Origin: AP-15 sp963812675
Lineage (GTDB): Bacteria; Pseudomonadota; Alphaproteobacteria; ATCC43930; CGMCC-115725
Direction of reading: 5' to 3'
NCBI GenBank assembly: GCA_963812675.1
Contig: CAWEWR010000024.1
Span: 310,001-374,000, forward strand
Length of the DNA: 64,000 nucleotides
Shown here: one piece after another, positions 1-7,715 of the stretch
Layout: every line of letters begins with the position of its first letter
How positions within the stretch are numbered: position 1 is the stretch's first letter
Notes under the pieces: generated by a model
Database searches by the model: none
Seen by the model: only the letters and a program-made list of their open reading frames with translations
Told to the model about the DNA's origin: nothing
Position numbers and translations under genes: made by a program

Positions 1-1
1 C

Positions 2-973
2 CCGGGCGTCGTCGGCATCTCGGTGCGCGGTCGAGTGCGGGAAGACAACCCGCTACTGCAGGATCCGATGTTCCGCCGCTTCTTCAACCTGCAACAGCAG
101 CCGGTCGAGCGCGAGACACAGGCAACCGGCTCGGGCGTCATTGTCGACGCTGCGCAGGGCTACGTGATGACCAATGCGCATGTCGTCGAGAATGCGAGCA
201 GCATCGAAGTGACGACCAAGGACAACCGGCGGCTGACCGCGAAATTGATCGGCCGCGACCCCGACACAGACATCTCCGTATTGCAGATCCCAGCGAGTGG
301 TCTGACGGCTGTGCCGATCGGCGATTCCGACCGCCTGCAGGTCGGCGATTTCGTGCTGGCGATCGGCAATCCCTTCGGTCTCGGCCAGACCGTGACCTCG
401 GGCATCATCAGCGCGCTCGGGCGCAGCGGTCTGGGGATCGAAGGCTACGAGGATTTCATCCAAACCGACGCGTCGATCAATCCCGGCAATTCCGGCGGCC
501 CATTGGTCGATCTGCAGGGCCGCGTTGTCGGCATCAATACGGCGATCCTAGCGCCCGGCGGCGGCAATATCGGCATCGGTTTTGCCGTCCCGATCAACAT
601 GGCTCGCCAGGTCATGGATCAGCTGGTCAATTACGGTGAGGTCAAGCGCGGCCGCATCGGGGTGGCGATCCAGGATCTGACGCCCGACCTCGCCCAGGCG
701 CTCGGCACCAGGCACACCCAAGGGGCGGTAATCGCTCGCGTCTTACCGGGTTCGTCCGCCGAGCGAGCCGGGTTGCGAACCAACGATCTCGTCGTGGCGA
801 TCAACGGCGCGCCGATGCGCAGCGGCACCGAGCTGCGCAACCGCGTTGGTCTGTCACGGATCGGCGACGAGGTCGAGCTCACCGTCGAACGCGGCGGCGC
901 AGAACGCAGTGTGACGGTCCGAGTCGAAAAGGCCACGACCACTGCGCAGCGTGTGCGCACAAGACAGCGCTGA
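2..973 (+). CDS. HtrA/Deg-type serine protease (5' end cut by window)
   Basis: A trypsin-like periplasmic quality-control protease. The reading frame is open to the first base, so the signal peptide and start lie upstream; 323 residues are visible. The catalytic triad is intact: His in TNAHVV (about visible residue 60), Asp in DTDIS (about 90) and Ser in NPGNSGGP (about 164). A single C-terminal PDZ domain follows (about 225-305), with the carboxylate-binding segment RGRIGV. One PDZ is DegS-like in layout, whereas DegP and DegQ carry two, so the exact subfamily is left open. It ends 6 bases before cbpA, which suggests a stress or protein-folding operon. Family assignment is secure. Confidence 0.93.
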   Translation, partial: PGVVGISVRGRVREDNPLLQDPMFRRFFNLQQQPVERETQATGSGVIVDAAQGYVMTNAHVVENASSIEVTTKDNRRLTAKLIGRDPDTDISVLQIPASGLTAVPIGDSDRLQVGDFVLAIGNPFGLGQTVTSGIISALGRSGLGIEGYEDFIQTDASINPGNSGGPLVDLQGRVVGINTAILAPGGGNIGIGFAVPINMARQVMDQLVNYGEVKRGRIGVAIQDLTPDLAQALGTRHTQGAVIARVLPGSSAERAGLRTNDLVVAINGAPMRSGTELRNRVGLSRIGDEVELTVERGGAERSVTVRVEKATTTAQRVRTRQR

Positions 974-979
974 TCGCGC

Positions 980-1900
980 ATGGCGCAAACACCTTACGAG
1001 GTGCTCGGCGTCAAGCCGGACGCCAGTGCGGATGATATACGCAAAGTTTACCGCAAGCTCGCCAAGCAGTTTCACCCGGATCTGAACCCCGGGAAACCCG
1101 AAGCGGAGGCACGCTTCAAGACGATCTCCGCCGCCTACGATCTGCTCTCCGATCCCGATAAGCGGGCGCGGTACGACAGAGGTGAAATCGACGAAACCGG
1201 CGCCGAGCGGCCGCCGCGGGGCTATTATAGAGGCCATGCGGAAGGCGCTCAGGGGTGGCGATACCAGCCCGAAGGCGAGATGGATTTGAGCGATCTGGAG
1301 GATCTGTTCGCTGCGTACGGGTCCGCGGGCCGCGGGCGACGCGGCGAGGCGGGAGCGGGCTTCAGGGCGCGCGGCGCCGACCGGCATTTCACCTTGACCG
1401 TCGATTTTGTCACGGCGACGACCGGCGGCAAGCAGCGGCTATCGCTCGCCCCCGAGGAATGGCTCGATGTAACGATACCGGCCGGTGTCGAAGACGGTCA
1501 GGTGCTGCGGCTCAGAGGCAAGGGCGGCCCGGGCTTTGGCGGCGGCACGGCTGGTGATGCCCTCATCGAAGTCCACGTCGCACCTCATCCGCTGTTCCGC
1601 CGGGACGGCGACAATGTTCTGCTCGAATTGCCGGTGAGCCTTGCCGAGGCGGTGCTCGGAGCCAGGGTGTCGGTGCCGACGGTGACGGGTCCGGTAACGA
1701 TGACGATACCGAAGGGATCGGATACCGGCAGGCAATTACGGCTGCGCGGCAAAGGCATCCAAAAGAAGAGCCCGGGCGACGAAATCGTGACGCTAAAGGT
1801 GTTCATCGGGCAGAGCTCTGATCCCGAGCTCGTGGCATTTCTCGAAAAATGGGCGCCGCAACACCGTTTCGATCCGAGGCAGGGAATGCCCACCGCATGA
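980..1900 (+). CDS. cbpA: CbpA-type DnaJ co-chaperone
   Basis: An Hsp40 co-chaperone of 306 residues that stimulates DnaK ATPase. The N-terminal J domain (about 1-70) has the HPD tripeptide at residues 32-34. A Gly/Arg-rich linker (about 75-130) leads to two DnaJ C-terminal beta domains (about 135-295). The four CxxCxGxG zinc-finger repeats of true DnaJ are absent, which makes it the CbpA/DjlA-like class. Its stop overlaps the start of the next gene, a CbpM-like modulator, and that pairing is diagnostic for cbpA. Confidence 0.92.
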   Translation: MAQTPYEVLGVKPDASADDIRKVYRKLAKQFHPDLNPGKPEAEARFKTISAAYDLLSDPDKRARYDRGEIDETGAERPPRGYYRGHAEGAQGWRYQPEGEMDLSDLEDLFAAYGSAGRGRRGEAGAGFRARGADRHFTLTVDFVTATTGGKQRLSLAPEEWLDVTIPAGVEDGQVLRLRGKGGPGFGGGTAGDALIEVHVAPHPLFRRDGDNVLLELPVSLAEAVLGARVSVPTVTGPVTMTIPKGSDTGRQLRLRGKGIQKKSPGDEIVTLKVFIGQSSDPELVAFLEKWAPQHRFDPRQGMPTA

Positions 1901-2241
1901 TCGCGCTTGACGAGTTGCTGCGCCAAATGAAGGGGCTCGACCGCCGCGACCTGGTGCGGTGGGTCGAAAATCGCTGGGTATTGCCCGAGCGGCGGGACCA
2001 GACCTGGATCTTTCACGAGGTCGACGTCGCCCGGGTCGAGTTGATCCTCGAAATCCGCCAGGAATTCGCGATCGACGAGGAGGCGCTGCCGCTGGTCCTC
2101 GGCCTCCTCGACCAGGTCTACGAATTGCGTCGCCATTTGCGCCGGATGTGCGATGCGCTTGCGGCCCAGCCATCGGAGGTGCAGGCCGCCGTCAGGCGCG
2201 CGCTGCCGCGACGGACAGCACCGGAAATCCCGCACGAGTGA
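1897..2241 (+). CDS. cbpM: CbpM-like chaperone modulator
   Basis: A 114-residue MerR-like helical protein related to CbpM, which binds the J domain of CbpA and blocks its activity with DnaK. The start ATG overlaps the cbpA stop in an ATGA, so the two are translationally coupled. Features seen are LVRWVENRWV near the N-terminus, the segment WIFHEVDVARVELI (a typical CbpM pattern) and a C-terminal helix rich in Leu and Arg. The assignment rests partly on position next to cbpA. Confidence 0.8.
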   Translation: MIALDELLRQMKGLDRRDLVRWVENRWVLPERRDQTWIFHEVDVARVELILEIRQEFAIDEEALPLVLGLLDQVYELRRHLRRMCDALAAQPSEVQAAVRRALPRRTAPEIPHE

Positions 2242-2320
2242 GCCTCGGTGAAGCCGCAATTGTGAAGGAGCGGCGAAGGAGGCAGTATCCGCCCTGAACC
2301 GCAAGCACAGGGAGGATCAC

Positions 2321-3289
2321 GTGCAGCTGAGCCGCGAGGAATTGCTCAAAGCCTATCGTGACATGGCGACGATCCGCCAGTTCGAGGAACGCGTGCAGGA
2401 AGAGTTCTCGAAAGGCGGCATACCGGGCTTTGTCCATCTCTACGCTGGCGAGGAGGCCTCCGCCGTCGGCGTCTGCACGCATTTGGGGCCGCAGGATCAC
2501 ATCGCCAGCACCCATCGCGGGCACGGCCACAGCATCGCCAAGGGCTGCGACCCTGTCTTGATGATGCAGGAGCTGTTCGCGAAGAAGACCGGGTTGTGCG
2601 GAGGCAAGGGCGGATCCATGCACATCGCCGACCTCGACCGCGGCATGCTCGGTGCCAACGGCATCGTCGGCGGCGGGCCGCCGCTCGTCATCGGCGCGGC
2701 GCTGACCGCCAAGACACTCGGCCGCAACACCGTCGCCGTCTCGTTCACTGGCGACGGCGGATCCAACCAGGGCACCACCTTCGAGGCAATGAACATGGCG
2801 GTAGTGCTAAAGCTGCCGGCGATCTTCGTGTTCGAGAACAACCAGTACGGCGAAGGCACCGCGTTCGAGTATGCGGTCGGCAGCCGCGACATTGCCGGCC
2901 GCGCCGCCGGTTTCGGATTACCCGCCGTCAAGGTCAGCGGTGACGATTTCTTCGAGGTGCACGAGGCCGCGCGCGAGGCGGTCGAGCGCGCCCGCGCGGG
3001 CGGCGGCCCCAGCGCGATCGAGGTCGATACCTGCCGCTTCTACGGCCACCACTCGGGCGACGCCCAGCTCTACCGTGGCAAGGATGAAGTCAGGCGGCTG
3101 CGCGAAGAACGCGACTGCCTGAAACACTTCCGTCGCCGCGTCGGCGAGGCCGGACTCCTCGACGGGGCAGATCTCGACCGCGTCGACAGCGAGATCGCCG
3201 CGCTGATCGACCATGCGGTCGAAGTCACGCGGGCGGCGCCACCCCCCGATACGGAAGCACTGTTGCGCGACGTCTATGTCTCTTACTGA
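2321..3289 (+). CDS. acoA: Acetoin dehydrogenase E1 component, alpha subunit
   Basis: A thiamine-diphosphate-dependent E1 alpha subunit of 322 residues. The ThDP motif runs from GDGGSNQG (residues about 147-154) to ENNQYGEGT. The neighbours decide between pyruvate and acetoin: the next two genes are the E1 beta subunit and a lipoyl-alpha/beta-hydrolase protein, the arrangement of acoABC rather than pdhABC. The product would cleave acetoin to acetaldehyde and transfer acetyl to the lipoyl arm. The start is a GTG with a GGGAGGA ribosome site 7 bases upstream. Confidence 0.88.
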   Translation: MQLSREELLKAYRDMATIRQFEERVQEEFSKGGIPGFVHLYAGEEASAVGVCTHLGPQDHIASTHRGHGHSIAKGCDPVLMMQELFAKKTGLCGGKGGSMHIADLDRGMLGANGIVGGGPPLVIGAALTAKTLGRNTVAVSFTGDGGSNQGTTFEAMNMAVVLKLPAIFVFENNQYGEGTAFEYAVGSRDIAGRAAGFGLPAVKVSGDDFFEVHEAAREAVERARAGGGPSAIEVDTCRFYGHHSGDAQLYRGKDEVRRLREERDCLKHFRRRVGEAGLLDGADLDRVDSEIAALIDHAVEVTRAAPPPDTEALLRDVYVSY

Positions 3290-3300
3290 GGGAGCGCGCG

Positions 3301-4314
3301 ATGGCACTGAAATCGATCCGCCAGGCGCTCAACGAGGCGCTCGCGCAGGAAATGCGCCGCGACCCGCGCGTCGTCGTCATCGGCGAGGACGTCGCGGGCG
3401 GCGCGGGCTCGCAGGGCCAGCGCGACGCCTATGGTGGAGTGCTCGGCGTGACGAAGGGGCTGTTCGGGGAATTCGGCGAGGGCCGCGTCATTGATACCCC
3501 GATCACCGAGTCGGCGATCATGGGCGCCGCCGCCGGCGCCGCGGTAACCGGGCTGCGCCCGGTCGCCGAGCTGATGTTCTCGGATTTCTTCGGCGTCTGT
3601 TTCGATCAGATCTACAACCAGGCGGCCAAGTTCCGCTACATGTTCGGCGGCAAGGCCAAGACTCCGCTCGTCATCCGCACGATGATCGGCGCCGGGCGCA
3701 GCGCCGCGGCCCAACATTCCCAGAGCCCCTACCATATCTTTACTTCGGTGCCCGGGCTCAAATGCGTCGTCCCTTCCAATGCCTATGACGCCAAGGGCCT
3801 GTTGATCCAGGCGATCCGCGATGACGACCCGGTGATCTTCTGCGAGCACAAATTGATGTACGATCTGCGCACCGAGGTGCCGGACGAGCCCTATGTGATC
3901 CCGTTCGGCGAAGCCAATATCGTGCGCGACGGCGACGACGTGACCGTCGTCGCGCTCTCGCGCATGGTGCACTACGCTGGTGAGGCAATCGACACGCTCG
4001 CGAAGGAAGGGATCGAGTGCGAGCTGATCGACCCGCGCACGACCTCGCCGCTCGACGAGGACACGATCCTCGAAAGTGTCGAGCGCACCGGCCGGCTGGT
4101 CGTCGTCGACGAATCGACACCCCGCTGCAGCATGGCGGCGGACATCGCAGCGCTCGTGGCCGACCGGGCGTTCGCGTCGCTGAAGGCCCCGGTCAAGCGG
4201 GTGACCGCACCGCACACCCCGGTGCCCTTCGCGCCGTCCTTGGAAAAGCTCTACATCCCGAGCCCCGAGCGGATCGCCGACGCAGTACGCGAAGTTCACG
4301 GGTACGGACGGTGA
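3301..4314 (+). CDS. acoB: Acetoin dehydrogenase E1 component, beta subunit
   Basis: A transketolase-like E1 beta subunit of 337 residues that pairs with AcoA. It shows the expected pattern: GEDVAGGAG near residue 30, IDTPITES near 65, the pyrimidine-binding domain to about 175, and a transketolase C-terminal domain with DPRTTSPLDEDTI near 245. The start follows acoA by 11 bases with a GAGGGAGC ribosome site, so it is co-transcribed. No lipoamide dehydrogenase (acoD) or AcoR activator gene lies next to it. Confidence 0.9.
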   Translation: MALKSIRQALNEALAQEMRRDPRVVVIGEDVAGGAGSQGQRDAYGGVLGVTKGLFGEFGEGRVIDTPITESAIMGAAAGAAVTGLRPVAELMFSDFFGVCFDQIYNQAAKFRYMFGGKAKTPLVIRTMIGAGRSAAAQHSQSPYHIFTSVPGLKCVVPSNAYDAKGLLIQAIRDDDPVIFCEHKLMYDLRTEVPDEPYVIPFGEANIVRDGDDVTVVALSRMVHYAGEAIDTLAKEGIECELIDPRTTSPLDEDTILESVERTGRLVVVDESTPRCSMAADIAALVADRAFASLKAPVKRVTAPHTPVPFAPSLEKLYIPSPERIADAVREVHGYGR

Positions 4315-4327
4315 GAATCAGACTTTA

Positions 4328-4415
4328 ATTCGTCGCCCCCGCGAAAGCGGGGGTCCAGGAGCCCGAGGCAATGTGCCAGCCCCTTCTGGATTCCCGCTTT
4401 CGCGGGAATGACGAA
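4328..4415. repeat. Composite palindromic repeat between acoB and acoC
   Basis: Two hairpins sit back to back. The first is CCCCCGCGAAAGCGGGGG (about 4336-4353). The second is ATTCCCGCTTTCGCGGGAAT (4390-4409). They share the GCGAAAGC core and are enclosed by an outer inverted pair, TTCGTC (about 4329-4334) and GACGAA (about 4410-4415). This is a REP-like element of a type common in alphaproteobacterial intergenic DNA. It fills most of the 112-base gap between acoB and acoC and could change mRNA stability between them. Confidence 0.8.
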
Positions 4416-4426
4416 CGAGGTGCCCA

Positions 4427-5554
4427 ATGAGCGCGGAAATTACAGCGATCACGATGCCGAAATGGGGCCTGACGATGACCGAGGGCAAGGTCGTCGGGTG
4501 GCTCAAGCAGCCGGGCCAGAGCTTTGCCGAGGGCGAGGAACTCCTCGAGATCGAGACGACCAAAATTACCAACGTCATGGAAGCGCCGGCACGGGGCACC
4601 TTGCGGCGGATCGTGGCGCCGGCAGGTGCGACCCTGCCGGTCGGCGGCTTGCTCGCGGTAGTCGCTCCCGAGGAGGTGGCGGAAGGCGAGATCGACACTT
4701 TCGTCGCCGGGTTTGCCGTCCCCGAACCGTCGGCCGAAGCGAAAGCCGACACCGAAGCTGCAAGGCCTCGCGAATTAGAGGCCGCCGGCCTGCGCCTGCG
4801 CTATCTCGCCCTCGGCGAGGGCGACAGCGTCCCGGTCCTCTTGCTGCACGGCTTCGGCGCCGATCTCAACACCTGGATGTTCACGCAGCCCGCTCTAGCG
4901 GAAGGGAGGCGGGTCGTCGCCCTGGATCTGCCGGGCCACGGTGGATCTGCCAAACAGCTGGACCGCGCCGATGCGGAGAGCCTGGCCGCCATCGTCGACC
5001 ATGCACTGAACGCGCTCGGCATCGAACGGCTGCACCTCGTCGGACATTCGATGGGCGGCGGCATCGCCATCTCGCTCGCCCTGCGCGAGCCCGAGCGCGT
5101 GGCGACTCTGACGCTCATATCATCGGCCTCGCTCGGGCCCGAGATCAACGCGGCCTTTATCGACGGTTTTGTGCGCGCGGCGCGCCGCCGCGAGGCGATC
5201 GAGGCACTCAAGCTCCTGGTCCACGATCCGGCGCTCGTCAGCCGTACGATGGTCGAGGATGTACTGCGCTACAAGAGACTGGACGGGGTGCCCGAGGCCT
5301 TGGCAGCTTTTGCCGAGCAATGGTTTCCCGGTGGCCGGCAACGGGCCGGCCTCAGTGAAGCCGTCGCCACGCTAAAACTGCCGGTGCAAATCATCTGGGG
5401 TCGGGAAGACCGCATCATCCCCGTCGCCCACGCCGAAGCACTCGCGTCGCGCCTGCCGGTTCACATCCTCGAGCAAACCGGACACCTGCCGCATATGGAA
5501 AAAGCCGGCGAGGTCAACCGGCTGATAAGAAGGCTGATCGAAAACCAGGCCTGA
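4427..5554 (+). CDS. acoC: Acetoin dehydrogenase E2: lipoyl domain fused to alpha/beta hydrolase
   Basis: A dihydrolipoamide acetyltransferase-type subunit of 375 residues. Residues 1-82 form a biotinyl/lipoyl domain with the lipoylated Lys46 in ETTKITN. A linker leads to an alpha/beta hydrolase fold (about 120-373) with oxyanion motif LLHGFG, nucleophile Ser208 in GHSMGG, Asp328 in WGREDR and His353 in TGHLPH. This fusion, in place of a chloramphenicol-acetyltransferase-like E2 core, is known for AcoC. The start ATG follows a GAGG ribosome site and lies downstream of a REP-like element. Confidence 0.9.
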   Translation: MSAEITAITMPKWGLTMTEGKVVGWLKQPGQSFAEGEELLEIETTKITNVMEAPARGTLRRIVAPAGATLPVGGLLAVVAPEEVAEGEIDTFVAGFAVPEPSAEAKADTEAARPRELEAAGLRLRYLALGEGDSVPVLLLHGFGADLNTWMFTQPALAEGRRVVALDLPGHGGSAKQLDRADAESLAAIVDHALNALGIERLHLVGHSMGGGIAISLALREPERVATLTLISSASLGPEINAAFIDGFVRAARRREAIEALKLLVHDPALVSRTMVEDVLRYKRLDGVPEALAAFAEQWFPGGRQRAGLSEAVATLKLPVQIIWGREDRIIPVAHAEALASRLPVHILEQTGHLPHMEKAGEVNRLIRRLIENQA

Positions 5555-5576
5555 GGTGAGCGCCGTATAGCGCGGG

Positions 5577-5783
5577 TCAGCAGCGGCCGGAAGCGGCCAG
5601 GCGGCGGCGGAGCAGTGTCCGCATGAACCTGTTACGGCTCCGGCCCGTCTGCGCCAACAGAGGCTTTGTTGCAGGGGCCTGGGGAGCAGAAGAAGCTGCC
5701 ATTCCCGATGCCTCCTCGGCGGAATAGCGGCGCTCGAAATCCTCGTCACTAAAGGTCAAACCAACGTCTTCTTCTTCGGTCAT
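5577..5783 (-). CDS. Small acidic-to-basic protein of unknown function (68 aa)
   Basis: Not recognised. The 68-residue protein has an acidic N-terminus (TEEEDVGLTFSDEDFERRYS), an Ala/Pro linker, and a basic C-terminus rich in Arg (RSRNRFMRTLLRRRLA). A strong GGAGGAGAGG ribosome site lies 5 bases before the ATG. It starts 15 bases after the stop of the NHL-repeat gene on the same strand, so the two look like one transcription unit. The charge split suggests a peptide that binds a protein or membrane partner, but nothing more can be said. Confidence 0.6.
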   Translation of the reverse strand: MTEEEDVGLTFSDEDFERRYSAEEASGMAASSAPQAPATKPLLAQTGRSRNRFMRTLLRRRLAASGRC

Positions 5784-5798
5784 TGGACCTCTCCTCCT

Positions 5799-6710
5799 CT
5801 ACTGCCGCTCGTATTTCACGACACGGCGCACCCGGCCCCACTCGCCCGGCTGAACGACGTAGAGGTCGCCGTGTGAATCCACCCAGATGCCGTGGCACGA
5901 CCGGTTGACCGGCCCGTCGCCCCAGCGCGCCAGGCGCTCGCCGTCGAGCGTCAGGATGCTGATCATGCCGCCATTGTGCTCGGGGATGTAGACTGTGTCG
6001 TCTTCGTCGACATAGAAGAATGCCGGGCCGATCAGCTCGGTCGGCCAGATTGTCAGCAATTTGCCGTCCTGGTCGAAGACCTGCACCCGATCGTTTTCGC
6101 GGTCTGCGACCAGCACGCGTCCGCGGCGGTCGATCCAAACGCCGTGCGGCAGGTTGAACTGCCCGGGCCCATTGCCCGGCTCACCCCAGGAGAATAGATA
6201 TTTCGCGTCGGCAGAGAATTTGTGCACGCGGGCATTGCCGTAACCGTCCGTCATGAACATCTCGCCGCTCGGCGCAAACGCGATGTCGGTCGGCAGGTTG
6301 AACGGCCCGCCGCCATGTGTGACTTTCTTCCACGCCGACGAGCTGAAATCGTCTGCCGGCACCCCGGTATCGGAGCGCTGGCCCTTGGTGCCGATGGTCT
6401 GCAACAGCTGGCCATCGGTCGTGAATTTTATGAACTGGCCGTGATGCTCGTCGGTGAGCCAGACAAAGTCGTTCTCGTCGATGCGGATCGCGTGGGGAAA
6501 CGTGAACATCCCCGTCCCCCAGGACGACAGAAAGCTGCCGTCCCGATCGAAGATTACGACGGGGTGCTCGGCATTTCGGTTGAAGCAGTAGACGCGGTCT
6601 CGTGAATCAACGGAAACGGCGCACGCCCTCACCTCGATACTTTCGGGAGGGTGAGCCCAATCCTCGCGCACTTTGTAGGTATACTTGCCGCTGCCGACGA
6701 TCGGATCCAT
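5799..6710 (-). CDS. NHL-repeat six-bladed beta-propeller, peptidyl-hydroxyglycine-lyase-like
   Basis: A 303-residue protein made of repeated NHL blades, each with the pattern GxF..P.gi.vd..g.vyVaD..N.RVq.Fd. Examples are the segments near VWLTDEHHGQFIKF, EMFMTDGYGNARVHKF and VLVADRENDRVQVFD. It resembles the lyase half of peptidylglycine alpha-amidating enzyme and bacterial relatives often labelled that way, but activity is not established for the bacterial group. There is no obvious signal peptide. AAAGGGGA lies 4 bases before the ATG. The small gene downstream is probably co-transcribed. Confidence 0.8.
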   Translation of the reverse strand: MDPIVGSGKYTYKVREDWAHPPESIEVRACAVSVDSRDRVYCFNRNAEHPVVIFDRDGSFLSSWGTGMFTFPHAIRIDENDFVWLTDEHHGQFIKFTTDGQLLQTIGTKGQRSDTGVPADDFSSSAWKKVTHGGGPFNLPTDIAFAPSGEMFMTDGYGNARVHKFSADAKYLFSWGEPGNGPGQFNLPHGVWIDRRGRVLVADRENDRVQVFDQDGKLLTIWPTELIGPAFFYVDEDDTVYIPEHNGGMISILTLDGERLARWGDGPVNRSCHGIWVDSHGDLYVVQPGEWGRVRRVVKYERQ

Positions 6711-6858
6711 CGTTTCCCCTTTCGTTTTTATCAGCGCCGCTACTCAACATCTTACTCGCCTGCAGCTGAATTTCATGAGCCTATTCTGCATCGGGAGTAT
6801 GCAACAACACCGACCCGTGCCTTCGTGCGCCGCGGCCGGTAAGGGCTGCGGCGGCTGG

Positions 6859-7245
6859 TTACAGCATCCCGAGTTCGAGCCGGGCTTCCTCGCTCATTCG
6901 GTCGGGTCCCCAAGGGGGCGACCAGACGAGCTTGACGCGCACGTCGTCGACCCCGGGGACGGAGAGGATCGCGGTCTCGACCTCACCCGGCATGCTGGCG
7001 GCGACGGGGCAGGCCGGCGTCGTCAGGGTCATCTCGACATAGACGATGCCGCCTTTTTTGACGATCAGCTCGTAGATCAGGCCGAGTTCGACGAGATCCA
7101 TCGGGATTTCAGGATCCCGCACGGTCTTCAGCGCCTCCAGCACCGGCCCCATCAGCGCCGGGTCGTCCTCGCCGCCCTCCGGGCGCTCGACGTCCTCACC
7201 GGCAGCGGGCGGGTTCGCATCGAAGTCGAACGGATCGCGATCCAT
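6859..7245 (-). CDS. sufT: SUF-associated DUF59/MIP18 Fe-S assembly protein
   Basis: A 128-residue protein. After a disordered acidic N-terminus (about 1-30) comes a DUF59 domain with the hallmark KTVRDPEIPMDLVELGLIY and the later TTPACPVA containing the conserved Cys. Such proteins help Fe-S cluster maturation. The C-terminal WSPPWGPDRMSEEARLELG is the usual ending of the SUF-linked form. It is the last gene of the suf operon, 5 bases after sufU. The symbol is by family name; some annotators leave it as SUF system Fe-S cluster assembly protein. Confidence 0.87.
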   Translation of the reverse strand: MDRDPFDFDANPPAAGEDVERPEGGEDDPALMGPVLEALKTVRDPEIPMDLVELGLIYELIVKKGGIVYVEMTLTTPACPVAASMPGEVETAILSVPGVDDVRVKLVWSPPWGPDRMSEEARLELGML

Positions 7246-7250
7246 CTTTC

Positions 7251-7715
7251 TTACTCCGTCTTGACCGTCGCGCCCGGGCTTTTCAGCGCCGCCTCGAGCG
7301 CGTGCCATGACAACGTCGCGCATTTGACGCGGGCCGGGTAGGCCTTGACCCCGGTCAGCGGCTCGAGCCGGTCCATCTCCTCGGCCAACGGCTCCGGCAG
7401 GTCGGGCCCCGGCTCGCCGCCGGTCGCCCGCGCGTGGAATTGCGCGAATAGGGCACGCGCCTCGGCGATCGTCTTGCCCTTCAGCACCTCGGTCATCAGT
7501 GACGCCGCCGCGGTCGAGATCGCGCAGCCGCGCCCCTGAAAGCTGACATCGGCGATCCGGTCGCCATCCAGGGTCACGTAGACCGTCACCCGGTCGCCGC
7601 ACAACGGGTTGTGGCCTTGCGCGAAATGTGTCGGATGCTCGATGGCTCGGAAATTCCGCGGGTGGCGGCCGTGGTCGAGGATGATGTCCTGATAGAGCTC
7701 GCGCAAATCCATCAT
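7251..7715 (-). CDS. sufU: SufU-type Fe-S scaffold / sulfur-transfer protein
   Basis: An IscU-like protein of 154 residues that accepts sulfur from SufS. Three conserved cysteines are visible, in NPLCGDR (about 39), GRGCAIS (about 64) and RVKCATLSW (about 131). The insertion of about 20 residues between the second and third Cys (RATGGEPGPDLPEP region) separates SufU from IscU. The first ATG overlaps the sufS stop (ATGA); a second in-frame ATG follows directly. SufE is the usual partner in many proteobacteria, and here SufU takes its place. Confidence 0.92.
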   Translation of the reverse strand: MMDLRELYQDIILDHGRHPRNFRAIEHPTHFAQGHNPLCGDRVTVYVTLDGDRIADVSFQGRGCAISTAAASLMTEVLKGKTIAEARALFAQFHARATGGEPGPDLPEPLAEEMDRLEPLTGVKAYPARVKCATLSWHALEAALKSPGATVKTE

